Source of the DNA: Labia minor
Taxonomy: Eukaryota > Arthropoda > Insecta > Dermaptera > Spongiphoridae
Direction of reading: 5' to 3'
DNA: 64,000 nt
NCBI GenBank assembly: GCA_963082975.1
Contig: OY720347.1
Location: 10,956,225-11,020,224, forward strand
This document shows, piece by piece, positions 22,791-32,627 of the stretch (positions are counted from its first letter, which is position 1; each line of letters starts with the position of its first letter). The position numbers and the translations under genes are program-made. The notes beneath the pieces were generated by a model. That model did no database searches. It was not told where the DNA came from and worked only from the letters and a program-made list of their open reading frames with translations.

Positions 22791-24674
22791 CTAGGAACGG
22801 ACAATTTTTGGCCTTCCTCGCTTACGTAGAGGAACTACTGGAGTAGAACGCGTGTCGTGGCTTAGACGCAATGCTGATGTATGAGGGGGAACAAGTCCTT
22901 GAGTAAATAATTGTTTTTGAGTTTGTGGTGGCCCCATAACTCCTGGTGGGCCCCGATGGGCTCTCGGAGACCCCACCAGCTGTCTATATCGGACAGCAGG
23001 ATCTTCTTTGCTGACTTTGGTACCGTCCATGGTTTCGACAGCCCTTTGCAGCGCATTCAAACAACCGCCTGTGTTTATATCATGTCCAGCGTAAGGAGTT
23101 GGCTCTCCCCCTGGTTGAAAGACAGTTTCATGTTCTTTTAATAAATGGGCAAGTTTTATGTTCTGTTCCTCAGTTAGGTGAATAGTGTTTTCAACAACAG
23201 TATTATTTTCTTCAGTGGTGCAGAGATTTTCTCGAATAAATTTGTATTTTCTCTTAGGATAATTATGAAAATACCAGCGATTGTTTCGCATATCTAATAC
23301 TAAACCTGCTTTTCTGAGGAAGTCAAGACCTAATAGTGATCTATTTCCACTAACATTGGGTAGGAATATCATTTCTATATGTATTATTTTATTTTTGATT
23401 TTTACAGGAACTGTAGCTAATAACACGGAATGTATACGCTTTTTTCCGTCAGCTAGAGTTAAGGAAAGTTTTTCTACTTTAAAATGTTCTCCTCGTTGTC
23501 TTAAATAGCTGAGAAGACGCTGACCGCCAATTGAGCGAGTGGCCCCGCTGTCAACGCAAATAGAACCAGAAGCTTCATAGATGGAGGCTTCTATTAGAGC
23601 GAGTTTAGTATCTCCATTTGTAGTGACGTCACACTGCAAGGCGTGTGCATTGGTATTTCCTTGCTTCGGATTGCAAGTTGGACACCTTGGTTTGGTGACT
23701 CCTGGAGTTCCGCAGCCGTAGCAACGAATTATTGAAGAGTCAGTCTCTTCTTTTTGTTTTTCACGAGGTTGTGAGTTTCTAAGGGGTTTCCGATCATAAT
23801 ATTTTGATTTAGGGGGTTCGATAGATTTATTTGAAGGGATTGTTTTTGAAAATGGGGCCCTTAAGTTATCATAGGAGTCGAATTTTTCGGCGAGATCGAG
23901 GGGATCTACCAGTGTTTCCCAAGAGTCGAGGAAGTGATCTTTGCATTCGGATGAACACTTTCTCTTCATTTGATCAGCTAGGATCAAATTTTTAAGTTGA
24001 TCAAAATTTTCAATTTTTAGATCGGATAGCCAGGCTTCTAGATAACCGCGTAGATTGAAGTAAAAATCTTTCCAAGTGTTTTCCGATGTCTTCTTGGAGG
24101 TGGAGAAAAGTTTTCTTATTTTATCCGTAGTTAATTTAAATCGGTGAAGTAGGAGCTTCTTAATATGTTGATAGTCTTGGGCGACTTCATTTGGTTCTCT
24201 AATTATTAGAGTGGTAATATCTGTGGGTAAGACCGAAATAAGATAAGTGACCCATGCATCCTCAGATATGCCAAGAAAATTCATTTGTCTTTCGAAAAGA
24301 CGCAGATACGTATTAATATCGTCATCGTTAATTTTAAATAGAGGTAAGAATTTCAATATATCTACTTTCGGTTGAAGTGGGGTTGGTGATTCTACCTGGT
24401 TCACTACGGTTTGAATTCGGAGTTTCTCTAGTTCAAATTGTCTTTCCTTCTCCTTTTCTTCTCTTTCATCTTTCACCCTTTCTCTTTCTTCTTTTTCCTT
24501 CCTATCCTCTATGATGGTCATAAGTAATTCCCGTGTAAGGTCTTCATCATAATCAGGCAATGACGTGATGTCATTTTTTATATCGATCCTACGAGAATCT
24601 AAATTCATAACTATTCCTAATTCCTGTGCTAAAAGGATAAGATCCTCCTTTTTCCCTTTGCCGAAAAATGACAT
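22791..24674 (-). CDS. Gag-protease fusion of a deleted Gypsy element
   Basis: An open frame of 627 codons. Residues 56-85 are a highly charged coiled coil (KEKEERERVKDEREEKEKER). Residues about 105-275 resemble the retrotransposon gag/capsid fold (FLPLFKINDDDINTYLRLFE, then WVTYLISVLP and YLEAWL). Residues 318-334 are a cysteine cluster of pattern CX2CX9CX2C rather than the usual CCHC knuckle. Residues 374-381 (VDSGATRS) are the aspartic protease active site, with LLGLDFL (447-453) as the conserved protease end. Residues 500-535 resemble the short lead into reverse transcriptase (HLLKEHETVFQPGGEPTPYA). At about residue 537 the sequence jumps to a Pro/Arg-rich tail ending PLRKRGRPKIVRS, like the end of a Gypsy polyprotein. 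The internal deletion therefore kept the frame open. No envelope is present. Confidence 0.85.
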   Translation of the reverse strand: MSFFGKGKKEDLILLAQELGIVMNLDSRRIDIKNDITSLPDYDEDLTRELLMTIIEDRKEKEERERVKDEREEKEKERQFELEKLRIQTVVNQVESPTPLQPKVDILKFLPLFKINDDDINTYLRLFERQMNFLGISEDAWVTYLISVLPTDITTLIIREPNEVAQDYQHIKKLLLHRFKLTTDKIRKLFSTSKKTSENTWKDFYFNLRGYLEAWLSDLKIENFDQLKNLILADQMKRKCSSECKDHFLDSWETLVDPLDLAEKFDSYDNLRAPFSKTIPSNKSIEPPKSKYYDRKPLRNSQPREKQKEETDSSIIRCYGCGTPGVTKPRCPTCNPKQGNTNAHALQCDVTTNGDTKLALIEASIYEASGSICVDSGATRSIGGQRLLSYLRQRGEHFKVEKLSLTLADGKKRIHSVLLATVPVKIKNKIIHIEMIFLPNVSGNRSLLGLDFLRKAGLVLDMRNNRWYFHNYPKRKYKFIRENLCTTEENNTVVENTIHLTEEQNIKLAHLLKEHETVFQPGGEPTPYAGHDINTGGCLNALQRAVETMDGTKVSKEDPAVRYRQLVGSPRAHRGPPGVMGPPQTQKQLFTQGLVPPHTSALRLSHDTRSTPVVPLRKRGRPKIVRS

Positions 24675-25250
24675 TTTTAATAGGATAATTAAATTTAATG
24701 TTAACCAAAGAGAAAAAAAAAATTAATTAATTAATCAAAATTAAAAGTTATTTAGTCGCGTACAATTGAATTATACAATGTTTAATTATAAAATAAGATA
24801 ATTGTAATATAATTTAAAATATGTAAAAAGTATTTAAATATTTGAAAATATAGTGATATTTTATCAATTTTATTAATTCATTAATTTAAATATAATGTAG
24901 TAGAATAAAATTTAAAATCAAAAAAAAATTTACAAATTAAACATATAAATTAATTAATTATAACTAATAATAATATTAATATATTCAAACTATTTTTATT
25001 GAATTATAATTAAATAGATAAATATTCTATTTGTTAGATAAATGTGAAAATTAAAAATAAAAAAAATAATTAACAAGTGTTAAATATATTATTATAATAG
25101 ACAAGGAGATATGATTTATTTAAATTTAAAGTATAAAAGTAAAAGTTTTAAATTTTTATTTTATTAATTAAATATTAAATTGTACTATAAGTCCGTTGAG
25201 ATGAAAAAGTGATGATACTGCTCACCAAAGATGAATAATGTACTTTTCTC
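24675..25250. other. Gypsy 5' untranslated internal region
   Basis: AT-rich leader between the 5' LTR/PBS and the gag start on the minus strand. No frame or other signal. Confidence 0.6.
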
Positions 25251-25254
25251 AGGA

Positions 25255-25375
25255 GCCGTGGTGTACTAATCGAGCCTCAGGTTGGGCCGTGGTGTACTAA
25301 TCGGGCTTCACGTTGGGCTGCCACTTTGTAAGGATGACTAATCGAGCCAAACGTTGGGCTGCCACTTTGTAAGGA
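25255..25375. repeat. Tandem repeats across the LTR/primer-site junction
   Basis: Partially repeated units: GGTGTACTAATCG with GGGCCGT twice (about 25260-25300), then ACGTTGGGCTGCCACTTTGT followed by AAGGA at about 25312-25336 and again at 25351-25375. The second copy is the authentic LTR edge, so the first duplicates the primer site plus about 8 bases of LTR end. Confidence 0.75.
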
Positions 25376-26122
25376 GGACCGTTTCAAGTTGGGGTCACTT
25401 TGTAGACGATCCTCTTACGTTGGGTGCCAATTTATAAGGGGATCTAAGTATGAGGCACTTGTAATGACCCACGATGACCGTGAATTGTTAATTATGTTAA
25501 GTTAATGATGGGCGCCAACTTTGGATATCCCAAAGTATAAAATAGTGTTGAAAAATTAAGGGAAAAGGGAAAACACAATAATAATGTTCACATTAATTTA
25601 CTTTAATTAAATAGATAAAAAAATTAACAAATTAAATATACAAATTTTAAATAGAAAAATAAGAAAATGTAATTCACTATTATCACTGGAATTAGCAGAA
25701 ATAATTATCACAGGGGGTGATGATAAGGATTATACACAAATAATTATATCACGGGACGTGATAAGTATAGGTTATATCAGGATGATATCACTTGTTCGAC
25801 TGTATCACAGGGTGTGATAAAAATGATTATATACAAAATAATTATATCACGGGACGTGATAAATACCAGGTCATATCGGGATGATATCACTAGTTCCACT
25901 GTCCATTCTCAACTGCCTAAAAATATTAAAACTTGGAGGGATGATTCCTCCCCTTATGTGAAATATAATATCTATATATATATTACATTTTAAGAATAAT
26001 GCGACCAAATAACTTTGTTAATAAAAGAGAATAGAAAACAAAATAAACTAAAAAATAGATAAACAAAATAAAATGTATAATAAAAAAAAATAACTAAGAA
26101 TATAAATACTTTGTCCGTTACA
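25368..26122 (-). repeat. Gypsy 5' LTR
   Basis: A 755-bp LTR. It differs from the left copy by one extra G near 25716 and one extra C near 25931; I saw no substitutions by eye. It is followed by the ATAC target duplication at 26123. Confidence 0.9.
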
Positions 26123-26126
26123 ATAC

Positions 26127-27025
26127 CAATTTATTTACCCGAGACACCAACGTTTTCACTGTTTTTCCTTTTTCATTTTTCAGTTTCTTCATCAAGTAAA
26201 ATTGAACTGGCAATTAGTATTGTAATACTAACAGCAGATTATCTTTTAAGGATCATTATATTGAGACAAATATTAAATTAACGCTACAGCCACTTAAATT
26301 AACAAAACTAACAAGTCTGTGAAAAAAAAATGTAAAACAAACTAGACGAACTCACATACAGTTTATTGTACACTTTTTTATAAAGTACAAACTACACAGT
26401 TAAACTGAAAGAGCCGCTTAATATAAGCAAATAATTAGTTTTAAACAATTTAAAAAAATGGAAATATACCCAAGATTTTTATGCTGTGTGATCTGGATTA
26501 GTTCTTATTGAACTTCTTGGGAATGCTTATATCCTTCAAGACTTTCTGATAATTGGAAATCCACTTAAAGTAACTGAAACCATTTAAGTTAAGTTAAAAA
26601 TAAAAATTATTAACGATAACAGAAAAAAATCACTGATACTCACTAGAAGCAATTCTTCGTTATGCATACTCCGCCATTGACATCTTATCTTTCATTGGCT
26701 TATAATTGCTGAAAAGATTCCTATTTTCAAATTTTCTAAATCTACTATCGTCTCCCAGGGTCATGGCCTATGCATGCCTCACACCCAAATAATAATAACA
26801 GGCGTTACCCGATTGTAACCTCGATTTAAATTCTTTTCGATTAGTATTATCCTTCGTACTTACAGAATCTAAGTATTTAAATTTTTTTACATTTTCAAAT
26901 TCTACGTTAATTCTATGTTAAGACTTTGTGTGTTAATACTATTCCTCTATGCTACTAAATATATTATATATTACTTTTCACCTCGAGAGACGTTCTTTCA
27001 ATTTGATCACACACATATTATCTTT
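26127..27025. other. Unassigned DNA
   Basis: About 900 bases of slightly less AT-rich DNA in which I recognise no gene, RNA or element. It may include old transposon debris. Confidence 0.4.
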
Positions 27026-27590
27026 AATATATTATTATTATTATTATTCGATTTTTTGCACTTACTCAGCATGTAATGCTGGTAAATTTTCACCTATCCC
27101 CTTTTGGTCTTTTTATTGGGGATTAGGCTCGGACGATGTGAAGAGGGAATTCACCCTGGCTCACAGGTCGCGTAAGAATAATAATTACCCGAGGAACTTG
27201 CGGACGATGTGGCAGGTTTGCAAAATTATGGCCTTTTGCCCTACCTTGATTATGTTGGTTGGCATGTCAAGTTCCTTGATAGTTTTTTTGATGTTGTTTG
27301 TGACAATCCCTTCTACCGATATTACTAGAGGATGGATGGTAACCCTTTCTAACTTCCAGATATTTTTTAATTGATACGCGAGTTCCTCGTATTTATTTCG
27401 TTTTTCAAACTCAGTTTTTTTTAAGTTGGGTGTTAGAGGAACCGCGATATCAATTATTATTCCGATTTTTATTTTTTTATTTATTAGTATTATATCTGGC
27501 CTGTTAAAGTCGACAGTTTTATCCGTCAGTACCGGTCTGTCCCAATAAAGAATGATTATTATTATTATTATTATTATTATTTGTGGTTTG
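27026..27590 (-). mobile_element. 5'-truncated R4/Dong-like non-LTR retrotransposon between TAA repeats
   Basis: The element reads on the minus strand from about 27553 to 27051 and is bracketed by (AAT)n on both sides (27554-27590 and about 27031-27050). It keeps the C-terminal end of its protein and a 3' untranslated tail of about 140 bases. Dong elements of the R4 clade insert into TAA repeats, which fits both flanks. The upstream part, including the reverse transcriptase, is missing, as in ordinary 5' truncation. Confidence 0.72.
27195..27553 (-). pseudogene. Restriction-like endonuclease end of an R4/Dong-like ORF
   Basis: The minus strand has an open reading of about 118 codons with no start codon of its own: YWDRPVLTDKTVDFNRPDII, then KIGIIIDIAVPLTPNLKKTE, KRNKYEELAYQLKNIWKL, VTIHPLVISVEGIVTNN and KAIILQTCHIVRKFLG, then TAA. 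The RPD...IIDIAVP pattern is the PD-X12-14-D catalytic signature of the restriction-like endonuclease found at the C-terminus of R2/R4/NeSL-type retrotransposons. No stop interrupts the fragment, so the copy is not very old. A plus-strand frame over the same bases (26949-27374) is a shadow. Confidence 0.82.
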
Positions 27591-27914
27591 GTTCATTATG
27601 GATCAGGTAAAGTATCTTTCATCAGTTGTTAGTTTTACTTATCCCATCATAGCTTTTATCCGTTGAAGGTTTCTATATAATTGGGTAATCTTGATCTTGA
27701 ATTTGTCAATACTTCGTTTAAAGCAGAAGACAATAACGGATTATTTAACCGCCATCAATCCAAAAGAGACTCTAAGTACCTCTAATATATATTCCACTTA
27801 ACGATCCCCTTCACCCTATACCTAACCATTCTAATAAACCTTGAATAATATTTATACTCCACGTTTCTGATTATAAAAAAATGACAGACAATCGAACTTG
27901 AATGGTCCTAAATG
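27591..27914. other. Unassigned DNA
   Basis: No recognised gene or element in this stretch of ordinary AT-rich sequence. Confidence 0.4.
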
Positions 27915-28243
27915 AATATTACTTTAATTAAATTTAATTTAATTTAAGTCTCATCAACAGTTATGAATCGAGGCAAAAATTCTTTTGGATTACACCTACA
28001 GCGCGAAATTGTCGGTAGAAATGGTTTTTCGAAGCAGTTTTTGGTCTAACGTTAGCAAACGCGGCACCCACGTTGCAGACAGCTTTCCATATTCAAATGG
28101 TTGTGCAAAATATTTCGCACACGTTCAGCTGACATCGTACAGGTCTCACCTATCTTGAATGTTGGATAGTAAAGCAAAAAAAAAAAATTTAAAAATATCG
28201 TTTTTTTTTGGTCACGCAGGAAAGAGATTTCACCGCACCCTCG
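27915..28243. mobile_element. Mariner-derived MITE, left end lost
   Basis: Matches 44583-45026: GTCTCATCAACAGTTATGAA, GTCGGTAGAAATGGTTTTTC, then TGGTCACGCAGGAAAGAG and the terminus CACCGCACCCTCG before TA. On the minus strand the interior encodes KIGETCTMSAERVRNILHNH, a remnant of the mariner DNA-binding region. The left terminal repeat is absent. Confidence 0.75.
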
Positions 28244-28596
28244 TATAGTATTTACCACATACATATCGAAAATATTGTTGTTAATATATCTATAAATTAT
28301 ACTTCTATTATTTATTTATAAAATCTCTTAACTAAATACAGTGAAAAAAAATTAATTCATTAAGGAAACTTATATACCCATTGATAAATTCATTACGATA
28401 ACCTTATTGTTATCTACTCTTCTATTAACCAATACTAATTATATATTAAATTTATAAAATTATCAGTTTACACGAATGAAGATATTTATTTAGAAATATA
28501 TTTTGTTTTAAATCAATTTTGTTTGATTTTTCTTCAATTAATTTAATCGTAAATTACTTTTTTTAAAATTAATTATTTTAGCTTATAATACTTTTT
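28244..28596. other. AT-rich DNA, nothing recognised
   Basis: No gene, RNA or repeat identified between the mariner MITE and the family B copy. Confidence 0.5.
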
Positions 28597-28875
28597 ACCG
28601 AGCTACGATAGGAAGGGAAGGTAAACTTCACATCAAATTTCACATGAGGAGAATTTTACATATCTCCACGAATTATGCATTTTGCACAGAAAAAATTATT
28701 TTTAGCATGAAGTCTGTCAATCTGTTCGTTGTGTCTCCGTATACACGTGTACAGCTTGAACGGCTCAACGGATTTTGATAAAATTCGATATTTTTTTTAC
28801 TTAATGCATCAGTAGCATGAATTCATCAACTTTTGGTGTATATCCGGAAACCGGAAGTGGTAGTTTACAAAGTAT
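28597..28875 (+). mobile_element. Helentron-like family B, 5' half
   Basis: TTTTT then ACCGAGCTACGATAGGAAGG, TCACATGAGGAGAATTTTAC, ATATCTCCACGAATTATGCA, a TGTCNGTC region, GTGTACAGCTTGAACGGCTC, then GGAAACCGGAAGTGGTAG. The 3' half with the TGACGTCA module and terminal hairpin is missing. Confidence 0.7.
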
Positions 28876-29285
28876 TAATTTTATATTCATTGTCGGAAAT
28901 TATTCACATAAAATATAGTAGTAATTAATAATTAAGTAATTAAACTAAAAATAAAAACTAAGATAATATTATTTAGTTATTTTAATTCAAGTTTTAAAAA
29001 TATTTTTTTTTTTGATACTTTATATATATAATGTTGTTTGGAAATTAATTTAATTCTAATCGTTGGTCATTCAGTGCCTGACCACAGCTCATTTTTTCAA
29101 ATTCATTTCATATAAATCTTGATTAATGAACAATTATTCAATTCCAAATAATTCTAAAAAATACTTAACCCAAATAATTGAATTATCTTTTAAAGAAACT
29201 AATGAAAAACAAATTTATTTAAAGTTTAGCATAAATAATAATTATTACAGTCAAAAAATTATATAAAATGTCTACATTATTAATT

Positions 29286-29324
<39 letters not shown>

Positions 29325-29915
29325 TATATAGAAGAGAGTGAGAAAGTAAAATATATATTGAGAATATAGAAAAAACATTACCCGTATTGAAGCAACAGGA
29401 AGTTAAATGATAATTAAATATCTACAATATATATATATATATATTTAATGAATTAAAAAAAAAAATAATAAAAAATTATGTGATAAATGAAACTGCAAAT
29501 AAAATAACATCTATAGATGACATTTTTTTAATTAAAACTAAAAAATAAACGTATTGTTAAATTTAAGTTTTAATTTAAAAACTGTTTATACATATTTTTT
29601 AGTTTAACTGTCTTTTATTTAATGAAACACTTACATTTAGTGAATGTAATGTCTTCTTAAAGATGAAACTTTTAACTCCATATATAATAATATATTTGAG
29701 TTGATGTGGTAGTAGTTAAGATTTGAAAATGCTTATTTCTTTTAAATTTTTTTACTAAATCATTTTCTTTATGAAAATTCATTATTATGTATTGGGTAAA
29801 TGGATTTCAAAAACCATTATCGATAAGAATATGAAAATATATTAGATGTTTTTATCTAATACGGGTACCATACTTTCAATTATGACTGGTTATAGGCTAA
29901 AATGAAATCATTATA
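28876..29915. other. AT-rich DNA with TA microsatellites
   Basis: (TA)n runs at about 29290-29330 and 29428-29446. A fragment at 28890-29080 is similar in style to families B/D, but is too decayed to assign. No gene seen. Confidence 0.45.
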
Positions 29916-30883
29916 AGTCTATTCAAAAGAAAAGGTGAATTTGGAATTTTCGCGACCTGTGTAGATTGGATTATCGAAATTTTTTTTTGTAATGTTGGTA
30001 CACATATATTTCTCATATGTTGACATTACCAGCCATTTTGGATTAGTAATTTGTTTTTTACAACTGAAAAAGTTAGTCACGTTTTGTGTGTTCTTCGATT
30101 TTTTACTTAAAAAATAAGGAATACTACAAGGAAGTTTACGTGAAGCAATGCGGCTCAAACGATTGGAATTGTGGAAAAACAAATCATGGATTCTGCATCA
30201 CCATAATGCACCAGCTAACCCATCATTGCTTGTTGGTCAAAAAGCATGCCTCAACCACCGCATTCACCAGATTTGGCTCCCTGCGACTTTTTCCTATTCC
30301 CAAAACTGAAGAGACCAATGAAAAGAAAGCGTTTTGATGAGACAATTGATGAGATAAAGTCGGAATCGAAGAACGAGCCGATGGCCATACCGAAAAGCGT
30401 ACGTTTTTGTGTGTTCTTCAATTTTTTACTTAAAAACAAAAGAATACTACAAGAAAGTTATGCAACGTTTTCGTGAAGTAATACGGCTCAAACGTTCGGA
30501 ATTATGGAAAAACAAATCATGGATTCTGCATCATTGCCAGTTTGGGATTTTTGGTCAAAACCAACAACGTAATCATGCCTTAACCACCGTATTCACCAGA
30601 TTTGACTCCCTGCGACTTACTCCTATTCCAAAAACTGAAGAGACCAATGAAAAGAAAGCGTTTTGATGAGACAAATGATGAGATAAAGTCGGAATCGAAG
30701 AACGAGCTGATGGCCATACCGAAAAGCGCATTTCAGAAGTGCTTCGACGATTGGAAGAAGCGCTGGCATAAGTGCATTATATCTGAGGGGAATTACTTTG
30801 AAGGGGACAAAATGGATATGGATGAATAAATAAATACTTTTCGAAATAATTCAAAATTCACCTTTTCTTTTGAACAAACCTCA
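29916..30883 (+). mobile_element. Mariner-like element (D,D34D), degenerate, internally duplicated
   Basis: Ends TATTCAAAAGAAAAGGTGAA and TTCACCTTTTCTTTTGAACA are inverted repeats shared with 55864-56584. The interior encodes the catalytic C-terminal half of a mariner transposase: ILHHHNAP (decayed HDNAPAHTS with the second catalytic Asp lost), SPDLAPCDFFLFPKLKRP with the third Asp, then FDETIDEIKSESKNE and FQKCFDDWKKRWHKCI. About 325 bases (30075-30400) are repeated in tandem at 30400-30728. Stops and frameshifts make it inactive, and the DNA-binding half is missing. Confidence 0.82.
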
Positions 30884-30949
30884 TTTAGAAAGATTTTAGG
30901 TAGATATATTTTAATTGGAAAATGTGAATACAAGGGATGTGAATGGGTA

Positions 30950-31240
30950 AAAGAAAAAAAAGACCACCGGGGTGGCTGGAAGGGAGAGGGGGGGGGGGCG
31001 GAAAGATAGAGAGAGAGCGAGAGAAAAGAGGTCTAAGTCTCCCTGTGTGTGTGTCCACGTGGGGTTCATTCAGGTAGACGTCACGGTGACGTAGTAGAGG
31101 CGACGGTAGTAGCGGCCGCCAAACCACCACACTCGGATACATATAATGCGGCAAACGGCCGAGTTGGGAAGTTGCCTGCATCCAACCATCCAACCCACTC
31201 ACTCATTAGATAGATATTAGTATACATGTGAGTGTTAAAG
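30950..31240 (+). promoter_or_regulatory. Promoter and 5' UTR region of the carbonic anhydrase gene
   Basis: The most GC- and CpG-rich stretch of its neighbourhood, immediately before the first coding exon. It contains a GAGA tract (ATAGAGAGAGAGCGAGAG near 31007), a CACGTG E-box near 31055, and a palindromic pair of CRE-like sites (ACGTCACGGTGACGTAG at 31078-31094). It also has a start-stop pair ATGTGA (31226-31231), in frame with and just before the true ATG. No TATA box was identified. Open frames on the minus strand here are not real genes. Confidence 0.55.
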
Positions 31241-31322
31241 ATGCGGACACCGGTTGCACCCGACAATTACCGTTGCATCTCTTTTGTTGGTATCATCTTT
31301 TTTTGGTTTGCACTCACAACCG
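31241..31322 (+). CDS. Alpha-carbonic anhydrase, exon 1 (signal peptide)
   Basis: Codes for 27 residues plus one base: a short polar start (MRTPVAPDNYRC), then the hydrophobic core ISFVGIIFFWFALTT, a typical secretory signal peptide. The donor is ACCG|GTAAGT, phase 1. The start is supported by the in-frame TGA three codons upstream. Joining to 47319 and 57577 keeps one open frame that runs directly into an alpha-carbonic anhydrase domain, which is the main evidence that this small exon is real. Confidence 0.8.
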
Positions 31323-31419
31323 GTAAGTCATCCCCGATCTTTCATTCAAATCAACAAATAATTATATATTATTTAAATAAATAATCTAAGTTAAAAGAAA
31401 GGTAAAAGAATGGGGAGGG

Positions 31420-32085
31420 GGAAGGAGAAAAAAAGTGAGAAAATTATGGCGGGAAAAATATTTAATAAAAATTTATTTAATTTTAAATTATTTATTTACA
31501 TCTAAATCAGAAATTTCTTCAATTACAAGAAATTTTTTTTTTTAATTCCCTTAATTCAATTTTTTTTTTGCACTTTTTTGAGATTAAATATATCTATAAT
31601 TTAAATGTTATTATAATTATCAATTAATATAATGAAATTTATTTTTATACTTAAAAATTTTACCAATAAATTACAATTCAATCCACTCCCCCCTTCTCTT
31701 GTCACGTGTTTTTTTTATTAAAAATTCTATATTCTAAATAAAATAAATAAAAAAAATATTAATTACATTACAAAAAAAAGAGATATTTATATGCGGCCCA
31801 GCATATTTTTTTTTTGCAATGTAATATTTTTTTATTTTTTTATTTAGAATATAGAATTTTTAATAAAAAAAAACACGTGACAAGAGAAGGGAGGGAGTGG
31901 ATTGAATTGTAATCTATTGGTAAAATTTTTAAGTATAAAAATAAATTACATTATATTATATTAATTGATAATTATAATTATAATTAAATTATAGATATAT
32001 TCAATCTCAAAAAAGTGTAAAAAAAAATTGAATTATGGGATTTAAAAAAAAAAATAATAAAATAATTTTCTCACTTTTTTTACCC
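31420..32085. repeat. Large imperfect palindrome (foldback) in carbonic anhydrase intron 1
   Basis: Left arm about 31422-31785, right arm about 31810-32082, centred on GCGGCCCAGCATA at 31793. Matching pairs include CTCTTGTCACGTGTTTTTTT with AAAAAAACACGTGACAAGAG, and CTATATTCTAAATAAA with TTTATTTAGAATATAG. Further pairs are TTTTACCAATA with a near match of TATTGGTAAAA, and GTGAGAAAATTA with TAATTTTCTCAC. Arms differ by scattered substitutions and small indels. No coding content. Confidence 0.78.
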
Positions 32086-32627
32086 TTCCAAAAATTCTCC
32101 TTCTTTTTTTTATTTTTTTTTAGAACCATATTGAAAAAATTTAAATTTTTTCATAATTTGCGTTTGGGCCGCATCTCAAAGGTTTTTGGGCCGCAGTTTA
32201 GACACCACTGTTGGGAATTTGGAATTATTCATTTTAGAAATTTTAAATTTAATTTAAATTTTCTTCTTTGGCTACATTAATTAAAATTAATTAACGCATA
32301 CCTCAATTAATTTTTAAAATAAGTCCAACCATTAATATTTTTTTTAGAAACAATGATTGGTTATTATGAAAAATTAACTTTGATGAAATCAAGTCCTATA
32401 AATAGTCTAATAACTTAACTTAATTACTTTAATAAATCAGCAAAAGATTGATTTTTTTAATCTACAATCCTTCAAAGAAACTATTATATCATCAAATTTA
32501 AATTTTATTATTATTATTATTATTATTATATATAGAATTATAGCTAGAATAATAAAATGAATTAAATAAAAACAAAAATTAAAAAAAAACATTTTTTTAT
32601 TTCTGTTGATATATCTTTTGGCTAAAT
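32086..32627. other. hAT debris and AT-rich DNA
   Basis: The right flank of the palindrome contains TTAGAACCATATTGAAAAAA and GGGCCGCATC...GCAGTTTAGACACCACTG (32165-32210), which read like a decayed hAT right end. An (ATT)n run lies at about 32506-32530. No gene. Confidence 0.4.

Larger units (their letters stand above)
21990..26126 (-). mobile_element. Ty3/Gypsy-type LTR element, gag-protease only, with target duplication
   Basis: Two long direct repeats (21994-22746 and 25368-26122) begin TG and end CA and are flanked by the 4-bp direct repeat ATAC (21990-21993 and 26123-26126), the usual Ty3/Gypsy target-duplication size. Transcription is on the minus strand. A primer-binding-site candidate TGGCAGCCCAACG lies three bases after the 5' LTR, and a polypurine tract AGAGGGGGAGGA lies directly before the 3' LTR. 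Only one frame (22791-24674) lies between, with gag and protease. Reverse transcriptase, RNase H and integrase are gone. I saw only two one-base indels between the LTRs, so the insertion is young and must have relied on proteins from another element. Confidence 0.9.

Noticed and set aside
26949-27374. 141-codon plus-strand open frame
   Set aside because: It overlaps the minus-strand endonuclease-like reading of the R4/Dong-like tail, which has clear protein similarity; the plus frame has none.
30885-31266. Minus-strand frames upstream of the carbonic anhydrase gene
   Set aside because: They are Pro/Ser/Leu-rich readings of GA-rich promoter DNA without family similarity.
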